Source: Ruminococcus sp. FC2018 (GTDB lineage Bacteria > Bacillota > Clostridia > Oscillospirales > Ruminococcaceae). From it: a stretch of DNA of 64,000 nt. Location of the stretch: positions 62,001 to 126,000 of the forward strand of contig NZ_JHXH01000007.1 in the NCBI RefSeq assembly GCF_000621805.1. The letters run 5' to 3'. The notes under the pieces were generated by a model, which searched no databases, had not been told where the DNA came from, and saw only the letters and a program-made list of their open reading frames with translations. Each line of letters begins with the position of its first letter. The stretch's first letter is position 1. The translations under genes and the position numbers were made by a program. Positions 36,199 through 45,087 of this stretch are shown in pieces.

Positions 36199-38208
36199 AT
36201 GTCCGAAATTAAAGTACTTACAAAAGAGATATCCGAGCTTATAGCCGCAGGAGAGGTTATCGACAGACCTTCTTCTGTGGCAAAAGAATTGCTTGAAAAT
36301 GCGGTGGACGCAGGTTCAACCAATATTACCATAGAGATAAAAAACGGCGGAAGAACGTATCTTCGTGTGACAGATAACGGCAAAGGTATTTCTGCACAGG
36401 ATCTTCCCACCGCATTCCTTCGCCATGCAACAAGCAAGATCGCTTCTAAAAATGACCTTGAAAGTATATTGACACTTGGTTTCAGAGGCGAAGCTCTTGC
36501 CTCGGTTTGTGCCGTTTCAAAAGTAAGCGTTCTCACAAAACGCCTCGACGACGAATACGGTACCCATTATGAGATAGAAGGCGGAGAGCAAAAGCTTATA
36601 GAGCAAAGCGGCTGTCCCGACGGCACGACATTTATTGTGAGAGATCTTTTTTACAATGTCCCTGCAAGGCTTAAATTCATGCGCAAGGATTCCACCGAGG
36701 GTAACTATGTTGCCGAGATAGTAACCAAGCTTACCCTTTCTCATCCGGAGATCTCATTCAAGTTTATAAGAGATAATAAAGTTGAATTTATATCCCCCGG
36801 TGACAGTAAGATTTACTCAGCTATTTATTCGGTATACGGAAGAGAATTTGCATCGTCCCTTGTACCTGTGGATTATAACTGGAAGGGAATACATATCAGC
36901 GGATATACCGTAAGACCACTTGAATCCAAAACAAACAGAAAGTTTCAGAATTTCTTTGTAAATCACAGATATATAAAGTCTGTTGCCTGTTCATGCGCCC
37001 TTGAAGATGCATACCGCAATCAGATAATGGTAGGTAAATTTCCTGCCTGTGTGCTTTATCTTCAGATACCGCCGGATACGGTCGATGTCAATGTGCATCC
37101 GACTAAGATCCAGGTGCGCTTTTCCAACGAAGGGCTTATGCACGAGGCAGTGTTCTATGCGATCAAGGATTCGCTTCTAAAAAACGATAAACCTAACGAG
37201 ATCGTATTTGAAAGCAAACGCCATTTTACTGACAAGCAGCTTTATAGCGTAAAATCAGATCCGGGGGTTCAGATGCGCTTTGCAGATCCTGTACAGCCTG
37301 TACAGACACAGACTCCGCAGCGGCAGACGTTAACTGTTGCGGACCTATCCGATAATAAAACCGAACAAAGGTTGCCTGTGCAAAAAAATGATCCTCCGGA
37401 ATCTGTTGAATATAACATTCCTGCCGAAAATGTGAACGCCTCTCAACAGCAAGCTTCTTATGCTGTCCAACCACAGGAGAAACCGCAAAAGCTTACCGTT
37501 GACCAGATAAATAAGCTGGTGAGTGAAATACCGCTTCCTAAGGAAGATGATCCCGGATCATTCAGGTTTATCGGTAACAGCGATTTGCAAAGAAAACCGG
37601 CTGAAGTTCCCGCCGTGCCCGCTGAAACAGCGGAAAAGCCCAGACCTGTGGTAATCGGTGAATTGTTCAGAACATTTGTGGTTGCCCAGTGCGGTGATGA
37701 TATGCTTCTTATGGATAAGCACGCAGCACACGAAAGATATATCTTTGAAAAGATCAAAAATGATAAGAACCAGCTTGATCCTCAGATGCTGCTTGAGCCT
37801 GTAATGGTGGTGCTTGCGTATGATGAATATGATGCTCTTTCACAGAACGTTGAAAAAGCACGTCAGCTTGGATTTGAAATAGAGCCTGATGTTGCCCCCA
37901 CTGTGGCGGTTAAGGGCGTTCCGGTCATTCTTGGGGACGAGAATCCGACTGAGGCAGTCAGCGAGCTTGCAAGAAATTTTATTGCGCATAAAATGGACCC
38001 TCAGATCGAGCTTTTTGATGACCTTTATCATTCCCTTGCCTGCAAGGCGGCTATTAAAGCTCATGACAAATCCAGCGTAGTGGAGCTTCAGGCTTTGATA
38101 GAAAATGTGTATGAAAATGATGATATCAGATATTGCCCACATGGCAGACCTGTGTTTATAAAGCTGTCAAAAAGAGATATTGAAAAACAGTTCAGACGCA
38201 TTGTATAA
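36199..38208 (+). CDS. mutL: DNA mismatch repair protein MutL with endonuclease motifs
   Basis: The 669 residues comprise an N-terminal GHKL ATPase (ELLENAVDAG, DNGKGI, RHATSKI, GFRGEAL), a long Pro/Gln-rich linker (about 355-470) and a C-terminal dimerisation domain. The C-terminal domain keeps the latent nicking endonuclease signature: DKHAAHERYIFE matches DxHAx2Ex4E, with ACKAAIKAHD and CPHGRP as further metal ligands. This is as expected for a bacterium without MutH. Confidence 0.97.
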   Translation: MSEIKVLTKEISELIAAGEVIDRPSSVAKELLENAVDAGSTNITIEIKNGGRTYLRVTDNGKGISAQDLPTAFLRHATSKIASKNDLESILTLGFRGEALASVCAVSKVSVLTKRLDDEYGTHYEIEGGEQKLIEQSGCPDGTTFIVRDLFYNVPARLKFMRKDSTEGNYVAEIVTKLTLSHPEISFKFIRDNKVEFISPGDSKIYSAIYSVYGREFASSLVPVDYNWKGIHISGYTVRPLESKTNRKFQNFFVNHRYIKSVACSCALEDAYRNQIMVGKFPACVLYLQIPPDTVDVNVHPTKIQVRFSNEGLMHEAVFYAIKDSLLKNDKPNEIVFESKRHFTDKQLYSVKSDPGVQMRFADPVQPVQTQTPQRQTLTVADLSDNKTEQRLPVQKNDPPESVEYNIPAENVNASQQQASYAVQPQEKPQKLTVDQINKLVSEIPLPKEDDPGSFRFIGNSDLQRKPAEVPAVPAETAEKPRPVVIGELFRTFVVAQCGDDMLLMDKHAAHERYIFEKIKNDKNQLDPQMLLEPVMVVLAYDEYDALSQNVEKARQLGFEIEPDVAPTVAVKGVPVILGDENPTEAVSELARNFIAHKMDPQIELFDDLYHSLACKAAIKAHDKSSVVELQALIENVYENDDIRYCPHGRPVFIKLSKRDIEKQFRRIV

Positions 38209-38232
38209 TAAAACGAAAGGGTGTCATCCGCT

Positions 38233-39189
38233 TTGAAAAAAATACCTGTTGTGGTGATCTGCGGACCAACCGCCTCCGGTAAGACGGCGGTTTCTGTAGA
38301 GCTTGCCCGAAAGCTGAATGGCGAGGTGATATCCGCTGATTCAATGCAGATCTATAAGGACTTGCAGATCGCAACTGCAAAACCGACTGCTGATGAAATG
38401 AATGGTGTTGTCCATCATCTTGTAGATGTGCTGGATCTTGATATGGATTTCAGCGTTGCGGATTATGTCAGACAGGCATCTGAAATAATTTCCGAAGTTT
38501 ATTCACGAGGCAAGCTCCCGATCGTCTGCGGCGGAACCGGGCTTTATATTACATCTCTTATCGAGAATGTAAAGTTTGACGATACAGGAAATGATAATGC
38601 AATAAGACAAAGGCTTTCAGACGAGGCAAAAGAAAAGGGAAATCATTTACTCTGGGAAAGACTTTATGAAGTCGATCCCGAAACAGCTTTGAAAGTCCAC
38701 GAGAACAACCTTCCCAGAGTTATAAGGGCGCTTGAAGTTTACGAACTAACAGGCGTAACTCTTTCACAGCATAAGATCAACAGCAGAAAAGAAGAGTCTC
38801 CTTATGATTCCTGTATTATCGGTCTTACCTGTGAGGACAGAGATAAGCTCTATGACAGGATAAATAAAAGGGTCGATGTTATGGTGGATAATGGACTTGT
38901 TGATGAATGCAGGGCTGTATATGAGCAGGGAGGGCTGAAAACAGCCTGTCAAGCTATTGGCTTTAAAGAACTTATACCATATTTCAACGGAGATCTCACT
39001 GTTGATGAATGTATAGATAAAATCAAGCTGGAAACACGTCATTACGCCAAAAGACAGCTTACTTGGTTCAGAAATCTTAGCGGTATACAGTGGGTGTATA
39101 TCGATAAATTTGATTCTTTTGAAAAAATAATAAAAAATATCGAAAATATTGTAGCCAAATCCAAAATAATGTGTTATAATAGGTCTTGA
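38233..39189 (+). CDS. miaA: tRNA dimethylallyltransferase
   Basis: Adds the isoprenoid group to A37 of tRNA. The 318 residues are typical. P-loop GPTASGKTA (from residue 9), SADSMQIYKDL and GGTGLYI are diagnostic. I chose the TTG at 38233 because AAAGGGTG lies about 10 bases upstream; the in-frame GTG at 38221 is part of that ribosome site. The step precedes MiaB. Confidence 0.95.
   Translation: MKKIPVVVICGPTASGKTAVSVELARKLNGEVISADSMQIYKDLQIATAKPTADEMNGVVHHLVDVLDLDMDFSVADYVRQASEIISEVYSRGKLPIVCGGTGLYITSLIENVKFDDTGNDNAIRQRLSDEAKEKGNHLLWERLYEVDPETALKVHENNLPRVIRALEVYELTGVTLSQHKINSRKEESPYDSCIIGLTCEDRDKLYDRINKRVDVMVDNGLVDECRAVYEQGGLKTACQAIGFKELIPYFNGDLTVDECIDKIKLETRHYAKRQLTWFRNLSGIQWVYIDKFDSFEKIIKNIENIVAKSKIMCYNRS
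39172..39180 (+). promoter_or_regulatory. Extended -10 promoter for hfq
   Basis: TGTTATAAT (an extended -10) lies at the very end of miaA. No good -35 is seen at 17 bases. An ACAGCA-TATCG-TGCTGT hairpin (39190-39206) would sit near the 5' end of the transcript. Confidence 0.45.
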
Positions 39190-39240
39190 ACAGCATATCG
39201 TGCTGTCAGATGTGTAAGACAAAAATAAGGAGTGCTGAAA

Positions 39241-39480
39241 ATGAATAAAAATATCAATCTTCAGGATGTGTTTTTAAATCAGGCGAGAAAGGAAAAAGTG
39301 GGAGTTACTATTTTCCTTATGAACGGTTATCAGTTCAAGGGTATCGTAAAAGGCTTTGATAGCTTTATAGTTATCCTTGATTGCGAGGGCAAACAGAATA
39401 TAGTCTATAAGCACGCTATTTCTACTATCTCTCCGTCCAGACCGATAAGCATTCAGGAGCAGGACAGTACAGCTGAATAA
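39241..39480 (+). CDS. hfq: RNA chaperone Hfq
   Basis: The 79-residue Sm-like hexamer binds small RNAs and poly-A/U tracts. [21 protein letters not shown] (split by normal family spacing) and the Sm2 motif YKHAISTI are clear. The tail is short, as in other Firmicutes. AAGGAG lies 8 bases before the chosen ATG. The miaA-hfq order is widely conserved. Confidence 0.97.
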   Translation: MNKNINLQDVFLNQARKEKVGVTIFLMNGYQFKGIVKGFDSFIVILDCEGKQNIVYKHAISTISPSRPISIQEQDSTAE

Positions 39481-39495
39481 CAAGGAGTCTTTCAG

Positions 39496-40779
39496 ATGAA
39501 CTCATTGACCATTAAATTTCTTGCTGCGCTTATTGCCGTGCTTATGGTGACTGTTATCGGAAGTCAGCTTTACTATATCTTCAATGAAAAACATGATACT
39601 GAGGAAGCTGTGATAACTACTGTAAACGAGAATATTTCATTTGATGGCGTTGTTGTAAGAAATGAAACGGTGTTGAATTATAACGGCAGCGGAGTAATAG
39701 ATTATCTTTTGCCGGATGGCAGTAAGGTCAAAACCGATGATGTAGTGGCCCAGGTTTATAACAACGAGGATCAGATACTGGCAAAAAAGAAAGCTGCCGA
39801 TCTTACTGTTGAGATAGATAAGCTTTCTAAAGCACAAAATCCGGGTACAACGAATTTTATTCAGCCGGAAGCCATTAAAAATAAAATAAACAGCCAGTAT
39901 AAGCAGATGCTTACAGGTATAGCCAAGGGCAATTATTCCGAGCTTGGTGAAATGAAAAGCGATTTGTCAATGACGATGAATATTTATGATATCGTTACTA
40001 AATCGCAAACCGGCTTTGACAGCAGAATGAATCAGCTTAAAGCCGAGAAGGATAAGCAAACTGCTGCGGCATCTTCTCCGACAGGAACAATAAAAACAAC
40101 GCAGACAGGCTATTTTGTATCTTCAGCAGACGGATATGAAACTGAGCTTTCCATTGATAAGCTTGATTCTATAACACCTCAGAGGATCAAGGAGATCGTT
40201 GATGCTGCGCCCAAAAGACTTGAAAATGCTGTTGGAAAGATATTTGATAACTATTCTTGCAAGATAGTCGGTGTGCTGAAGAACGACAAAAGGATCGTTG
40301 AAGGCGTTGATCTAAAACTTGCTATGAGCGCTTCAAAGAGCTTGTATGTAGTTCATGTTGACTCTGTAAAGCCGGTGGAAGACGACAATATTATGGTGGT
40401 TATGAGCTGTGACAGGCTTGATGAGGAGCTTGCAGCAACAAGAGTGGCATCAAGCCTTATTGTATTTGATGAGTATACCGGTGTAAGAGTGCCCAGGAAA
40501 GCTATTCGCTTTAACGGAGAACAAAAGGGCGTTTATGTCATAGTCGGAAAGGATATCGTATTTAAGAAAATAGACGTTATCTATGAGGGAGATGATTTTG
40601 TTCTCTCCAAAAACACCGATGACCAGGAATACCTGTTAGTCTTTGATCAGATACTTCTTGAAAATGTTGACAGCAGTAAGGTTTCCACGCTTTCACCAAA
40701 GGATAGCAGCAGTAATAGTGATGAAAGCAACAGTTCAAAGGGGAAAGAGGCGGAAAGTGATGGATCTTCCCAAAAATAA
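39496..40779 (+). CDS. HlyD-like membrane adaptor protein
   Basis: A 427-residue protein anchored by one N-terminal helix (about residues 7-29). An early barrel-sandwich segment (ISFDGVVVRNETVLNYNGSGVIDYLLPDGSKV, read as separate strands) resembles periplasmic/extracytoplasmic adaptor proteins, followed by a charged helical hairpin (about 100-190) and a beta-rich C-terminal part. The tail is low-complexity Ser/Lys/Glu. No ABC transporter is adjacent. Proteins of this kind often precede ylmE-sepF in Clostridia, which suggests an envelope or division role; this is inferred. Confidence 0.75.
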   Translation: MNSLTIKFLAALIAVLMVTVIGSQLYYIFNEKHDTEEAVITTVNENISFDGVVVRNETVLNYNGSGVIDYLLPDGSKVKTDDVVAQVYNNEDQILAKKKAADLTVEIDKLSKAQNPGTTNFIQPEAIKNKINSQYKQMLTGIAKGNYSELGEMKSDLSMTMNIYDIVTKSQTGFDSRMNQLKAEKDKQTAAASSPTGTIKTTQTGYFVSSADGYETELSIDKLDSITPQRIKEIVDAAPKRLENAVGKIFDNYSCKIVGVLKNDKRIVEGVDLKLAMSASKSLYVVHVDSVKPVEDDNIMVVMSCDRLDEELAATRVASSLIVFDEYTGVRVPRKAIRFNGEQKGVYVIVGKDIVFKKIDVIYEGDDFVLSKNTDDQEYLLVFDQILLENVDSSKVSTLSPKDSSSNSDESNSSKGKEAESDGSSQK

Positions 40780-41479
40780 TTCTTCTAATTTTCAATATAT
40801 CCTTGAAAATTATAAAGAAATATGTTATAATGTAGAGAACGCAAGGGCGAAATATGCTAAAAACGGCGAAAATGTGCAGATTATGGCTGTTACTAAGACT
40901 GTCGAGCCTGAAAAGATCAATTTTGCTGTTAGTCAGGGAGTAAAACTTCTGGGAGAAAACAGAGTTCAGGAGTTTATTTCCAAGAAAGACAGCTATGATA
41001 AAAGTGCTCAGGTGCATTTTATAGGTCACTTGCAGACCAATAAGGTCAAATATATAATCGAAGACGTTTCTATGATACAATCTGTTGACAGCCTGAAGCT
41101 TGCTGCACAGATAGATAAATCAGCATTGGCTCACAATAAGATAATGGATATACTTGTTGAGGTCAATGTTGGAGATGAGGCATCTAAAAGCGGCGTTGCC
41201 TACGACCAATGCCATGAACTTATCAGTGAGATTTCCCAGCTTGAAAATGTGAGGGTCAAAGGTCTTATGGCTATCCCTCCTATCGGTTGTGATGAAAGTG
41301 TGTTTGAAAAAATGCATGAGCTTTATCTGAGTATAAGTGAAATGAATATAAAAGGCGTTTGTATGCAGATACTTTCCATGGGAATGTCGGGAGATTATGA
41401 GCTGGCAATAAAGCATGGCTCAAATCTGGTAAGAATAGGAACAAAGCTCTTTGGAGCCAGAAAATATTTTGGAGGGTAA
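40760..41479 (+). CDS. ylmE: YggS/YlmE family PLP homeostasis protein
   Basis: The 239-residue PLP-binding TIM barrel is related to alanine racemase N-domains and functions in vitamin B6 and amino-acid homeostasis. The PLP lysine is in MAVTKT near residue 36; GENRVQEF and HFIGHLQTNKVKY are family signatures, and LSMGMSGDYE and VRIGTKLFG bind phosphate. It overlaps the preceding gene by 20 bases. It lies in the classic ylmE-sepF-ylmH-divIVA cluster. Confidence 0.95.
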   Translation: MDLPKNNSSNFQYILENYKEICYNVENARAKYAKNGENVQIMAVTKTVEPEKINFAVSQGVKLLGENRVQEFISKKDSYDKSAQVHFIGHLQTNKVKYIIEDVSMIQSVDSLKLAAQIDKSALAHNKIMDILVEVNVGDEASKSGVAYDQCHELISEISQLENVRVKGLMAIPPIGCDESVFEKMHELYLSISEMNIKGVCMQILSMGMSGDYELAIKHGSNLVRIGTKLFGARKYFGG

Positions 41480-41483
41480 TAAA

Positions 41484-41939
41484 ATGGGATTCGTTAAGGG
41501 GTTCAAAAACTTTTTTATCGGTGAAGATGAAGAACCGGATGTTTATGAAACTCAAACAGAAAACAACGAAACACAGGAGGACAGAGAAATGTACAAAGAA
41601 AATGATTTCACACAGAATTCAGCTGTCAGAACAGAGCCTATATATGATAGAAAACCGGACCCTGTTATGCAGCTTGTTCTTGCAAGACCTAAGACTTTCC
41701 AGGAGGTTAAGTCAATAGGTGATGAGATCAATGCTCAGAAGACCGTTATTCTCAATCTTGAGACGGTCAGCAACGATGTAGGTACAAGGATCGTTGACTT
41801 TCTTTCCGGTGTTTCTTACGCAAATAGAGGAACAATGAAGCTTATTGCCGCAAAAACATTTGCTATCCTTCCTGAGGTAGTTGCATACGGCGGAGCTGAC
41901 ATTGCTCAGGAGCTTGAAAAGAACGGCTATAATTTCTGA
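41484..41939 (+). CDS. sepF: Cell division protein SepF
   Basis: Membrane-tethering and bundling partner of FtsZ. The 151 residues include the N-terminal amphipathic membrane helix (MGFVKGFKNFFIG), an acidic linker and the C-terminal SepF domain (ARPKTFQEVKSIGDEI, DFLSGVSYA). GGAGGG precedes the ATG; an in-frame upstream ATG lies within ylmE and was rejected. Confidence 0.96.
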   Translation: MGFVKGFKNFFIGEDEEPDVYETQTENNETQEDREMYKENDFTQNSAVRTEPIYDRKPDPVMQLVLARPKTFQEVKSIGDEINAQKTVILNLETVSNDVGTRIVDFLSGVSYANRGTMKLIAAKTFAILPEVVAYGGADIAQELEKNGYNF

Positions 41940-41940
41940 C

Positions 41941-42723
41941 ATGCCACAGGAGAGATTTTCATATCTCGGCAATATATCCGATGAGGATAAAATCCTTTTA
42001 AAAAATGTCGTTTCCTGGGCAAAAGCCGCTTGGGAAAAAAATTATACAAAATATTCCTTCTTTCTCGATGAAAGACAGCAAAAGCTTTGTGAGGTAGTCC
42101 TTAGATCGGAAAAACTGGATAATTACAGTTTTTGGGGCGGATATGATTCTGCTGACAGAAAAGTTATTGGATTCTTTCCACAAGGCAAAGTGCTCCAAGA
42201 GGATGTTTATCCTATAAAGCCAATTTGCTTTACATACAGGACCGCTGACAAACTGTCACATAGAGATTTCCTTGGCAGCCTTATGAGTATGCGCATAGAA
42301 AGAGATTGCGTCGGTGATATCATCGTCGGAGAAGGAAAGACAAATGTTCTTGTCTATGAAACTGTTGCGCAGCGTGTGCTGTATGAAGTGAAGAAAATAG
42401 GTAGGGTCGGCGTTGAGGCTTCAATAGGCTTTGATAGTTCTATATCCTGCGAATGTAAACTGAGCGAGATATCGGGTACGGTTTCCTCCCTTCGTGCTGA
42501 CTGCGTTTTCAGCCTTGCAACAAGACTTTCAAGGGATAAGGCTGCATTGTGTATAAAAACTCATGGGATATGCATAGATCATCTGATAAGCTATAAGCCA
42601 GATGAAAAAATATTGCAGGGACAGGCTTTCTCTGTAAAAGGATATGGCAAATATATTTTTAAATCAATAAATGGTGTCTCAAAAAAAGATAGAATTCATA
42701 TTACATTGTGTAAATTTATTTAG
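41941..42723 (+). CDS. ylmH: YlmH-type RNA-binding protein (S4 domain)
   Basis: The 260-residue S4-domain protein is the YlmH homologue of the division cluster. In Bacillus, YlmH has been linked to rescue of stalled ribosomes/peptidyl-tRNA complexes. The N-terminal region has the YlmH pattern (FLDERQQKL, FWGGYDSADRKVIGFFP, DFLGSLMSMRIERDCVGDI). The S4 domain occupies about residues 180-245 (LRADCVFSLATRLSRDKA). It starts one base after the sepF stop, with no strong ribosome site, so coupling is likely. Confidence 0.93.
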   Translation: MPQERFSYLGNISDEDKILLKNVVSWAKAAWEKNYTKYSFFLDERQQKLCEVVLRSEKLDNYSFWGGYDSADRKVIGFFPQGKVLQEDVYPIKPICFTYRTADKLSHRDFLGSLMSMRIERDCVGDIIVGEGKTNVLVYETVAQRVLYEVKKIGRVGVEASIGFDSSISCECKLSEISGTVSSLRADCVFSLATRLSRDKAALCIKTHGICIDHLISYKPDEKILQGQAFSVKGYGKYIFKSINGVSKKDRIHITLCKFI

Positions 42724-42735
42724 GAGGGTCTTTAA

Positions 42736-43530
42736 ATGTTGAATCCAAATAGTATCAGTAATCAGAAATTTGATGTCATAAAGAACGGATATGATATCGA
42801 CGGTGTTAATGATTATCTCAAGGATGTTGCAGATGACTATGCAGCTCTGCTCAGAGATAACCAGGAAAAGGATATTAAGATCAACAAGCTTGTTGAAAAG
42901 GTCAACGAGCTTATGGCTGATAAAGATGCTATTACTGATGTTCTCGTAACAGCACAGAAGGATGCACGTAAGATCGTAAACGATGCCAAGGTTCAGGCAA
43001 AAGAGATGATCGACAGTGCAAAGACCGAGCAGATGCGCCTTGCTGAGCAGAGCGCTGCTGAGTGCGAGAGAATCGTTAAAGAGCATAAGGATAAGTGTGC
43101 TAAGCTGATAAGAGATAATACAGCTATAACCGAGAATAAGATCAATTCTCTTAAAGCTGCTTATGAGGAGGAGTTTGCTAAATACAGACAGCTCCAGGCT
43201 GAAGTTTCATATTTTAAGTCTGATCTTATTGAGCAGTATAAGGCACAGATCCAGCTGGTTATGGATCTTCCTACACTCTCTGAGGAAGAGCTTGACGAGT
43301 ATGAGTCCTCTTTTGATGAGAATGGCAACTATATAGCTTCACAGGAGGTTGAAGAAGAGCCTGTTGAGGAGCAGCCGGCAGAGGATTACGTTGATGACAG
43401 CACAGCAGAGCTTGAGGCTGCTGCAAGAGAGGAAGAAGAAAGGGTAGAAAAGATACTTAATACAGGATCCTTTGAACCTGTTATCCCTAAGAGCACCCTT
43501 AATGATCTCCAGTTTGGCAAGAATAATTGA
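42736..43530 (+). CDS. divIVA: DivIVA-like coiled-coil protein
   Basis: Polar and septal scaffold protein. The 264 residues begin with the DivIVA membrane-binding domain (SISNQKFDVIKNGYDIDGVNDYLKDV, in parts) and continue as a long coiled coil (about 35-190). An acidic tail (EEEPVEEQPAEDYVDDS) ends in EPVIPKSTLNDLQFGKNN. The AGGAGG site is strong. It closes the division cluster and a terminator follows. Confidence 0.92.
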   Translation: MLNPNSISNQKFDVIKNGYDIDGVNDYLKDVADDYAALLRDNQEKDIKINKLVEKVNELMADKDAITDVLVTAQKDARKIVNDAKVQAKEMIDSAKTEQMRLAEQSAAECERIVKEHKDKCAKLIRDNTAITENKINSLKAAYEEEFAKYRQLQAEVSYFKSDLIEQYKAQIQLVMDLPTLSEEELDEYESSFDENGNYIASQEVEEEPVEEQPAEDYVDDSTAELEAAAREEEERVEKILNTGSFEPVIPKSTLNDLQFGKNN

Positions 43531-43542
43531 TAATTTCTAAAT

Positions 43543-43583
43543 GGCTCTGTAACAAACATATAGGTTTGAATACAGAGCCTTTT
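43543..43583 (+). terminator. Intrinsic terminator after divIVA
   Basis: GGCTCTGTA (43543-43551) pairs with TACAGAGCC (43571-43579), with an inner CAAAC/GTTTG extension, followed by TTTT. Confidence 0.8.
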
Positions 43584-43598
43584 AATGGTTAATGCAAT

Positions 43599-43618
43599 GC
43601 GGATATAGTAATATCCGC
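43599..43618 (+). other. Perfect short hairpin in the lspA leader
   Basis: GCGGATAT-AGTA-ATATCCGC, an 8-bp stem 20 bases before the lspA ATG and without a T-run. It could be an mRNA 5' stabiliser or a protein site. Confidence 0.4.
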
Positions 43619-43638
43619 TCCTGTGGAAGGAAGATAGA

Positions 43639-44172
43639 ATGTTTGTAATTTCGCTTTTGATCGCCGCCGGTCTTATTGCAGTAGATCAGATAATCAAAAT
43701 AATTGTAAACGCAAATCTTGAGATCGGAAGCGTTGTGGAAGTGATCAAGTTTGGCGATTTTAAGCTTTTTAGCCTTAACCATGTAAGAAACAGCGGTGCT
43801 GCATGGAGCATTATGGAAGGCAAGACGTGGTTTCTGATCGGTCTTCCTGTTGTAATCTGCGTTCTGGGCGTGTATTATATGTACAGACAAAGGAATTCAA
43901 GTAAGCTGCAGCTCGTTTCACTGGCTATGCTTATCGCAGGGGGACTTGGCAATCTTATAGATAGGATAAGGATAAAAGAAGTAATCGATTATATCAAATT
44001 TGAGCCTTTTAAGTTTCCGGTATTCAACTTTGCCGATATTTGCGTTGTCGTAGGAGCAATTCTTTTTGCTGTATATATTATCTTCCTTGATAATTCGGGC
44101 AAAAAAGCAACAGAATCAGATATTGCAGAAACTGAAGACACGGCAAATACTGCGGAGGAAAAAGATGAATAA
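43639..44172 (+). CDS. lspA: Lipoprotein signal peptidase
   Basis: Integral membrane aspartic peptidase that cuts prolipoproteins. The 177 residues contain four membrane segments. The catalytic aspartates are in GNLIDRIR and FNFADICVVVGA; LNHVRNSGAAW is the conserved loop. The C-terminal tail is acidic. It overlaps the next gene by 8 bases, the usual lspA-rluD arrangement. Confidence 0.96.
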   Translation: MFVISLLIAAGLIAVDQIIKIIVNANLEIGSVVEVIKFGDFKLFSLNHVRNSGAAWSIMEGKTWFLIGLPVVICVLGVYYMYRQRNSSKLQLVSLAMLIAGGLGNLIDRIRIKEVIDYIKFEPFKFPVFNFADICVVVGAILFAVYIIFLDNSGKKATESDIAETEDTANTAEEKDE

Positions 44173-45079
44173 AATCTGTTTTACCGCAGGTGAGAAGGAT
44201 GTTGGAACAAGAGTTGATAAATTTATTTCCGATAACGAATCTTCGCTTACACGCAGTGCTGTGCAAAAGCTTATAGACAGCGGTCTTGTTCTTTGCAATG
44301 AAGCAGAAATTCCAAAGAATTATAAGCTTAGAATCGGTGACGAGATCATTGTAAATGTACCAGATCCTGTGGAGCTTGATGTTGCAGCAGAAGATATTTC
44401 CCTGGAAATAGTTTACGAAGACGACGACCTTATTGTTGTAAATAAACCCAAGGGTATGGTCGTGCATCCTGCTGCCGGCAATTACAGCGGGACCCTTGTT
44501 AATGCGCTGTTATACCATTGTAAAGGCAGGCTTTCTTCTATTAACGGGGTTATAAGACCCGGCATTGTTCACAGAATAGATAAGAATACAAGCGGTCTGC
44601 TTATTGTGGCTAAAAACGATGATGCTCATAATATGCTTGCCGAGCAGATAAAAGCACACAGTTTTACCAGGGAGTATTGTGCCATTGTTACAGGAAGGTT
44701 TTCTGAAAAAATAGGTACTGTACACGCTCCCATAGGAAGAAGTAAATATGACAGGAAGAAAATGTGCGTATGCGATACTAACTCCAAGGATGCAATTACG
44801 CATTATGAGGTCATAGATGAGTTTGGAAACTTTTCTCTTGTCAGATTCTGCCTTGAAACAGGCAGAACACACCAGATCAGAGTCCATTGCGCATATATAG
44901 GTCACGCTGTATATGGTGACGATGTCTATGGAAAGGCTGTTAAAGGTGTCCAAGGGCAATGCCTTCACGCAAAAAAGATAGGTTTTGTGCACCCTACAAG
45001 TGGTGAATATATGGAGTTTGACAGCGAGCTGCCAGATTATTTTGTAACAATTCTGAGCAAGCTTAAAAAGATCTTTTGA
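44165..45079 (+). CDS. RluD-family 23S rRNA pseudouridine synthase
   Basis: The 304 residues hold an N-terminal S4 domain (RVDKFISDNESSLTRSAVQKL, in parts) and the RluA/RluD catalytic domain with the active-site aspartate in PGIVHRIDKNTSGLLIVAK and the RTHQIRVH motif. The exact target uridines cannot be told from sequence. The chosen ATG lies inside the end of lspA, after GAGGAAAAAG. Confidence 0.93.
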   Translation: MNKICFTAGEKDVGTRVDKFISDNESSLTRSAVQKLIDSGLVLCNEAEIPKNYKLRIGDEIIVNVPDPVELDVAAEDISLEIVYEDDDLIVVNKPKGMVVHPAAGNYSGTLVNALLYHCKGRLSSINGVIRPGIVHRIDKNTSGLLIVAKNDDAHNMLAEQIKAHSFTREYCAIVTGRFSEKIGTVHAPIGRSKYDRKKMCVCDTNSKDAITHYEVIDEFGNFSLVRFCLETGRTHQIRVHCAYIGHAVYGDDVYGKAVKGVQGQCLHAKKIGFVHPTSGEYMEFDSELPDYFVTILSKLKKIF

Positions 45080-45087
45080 GGAAATGT

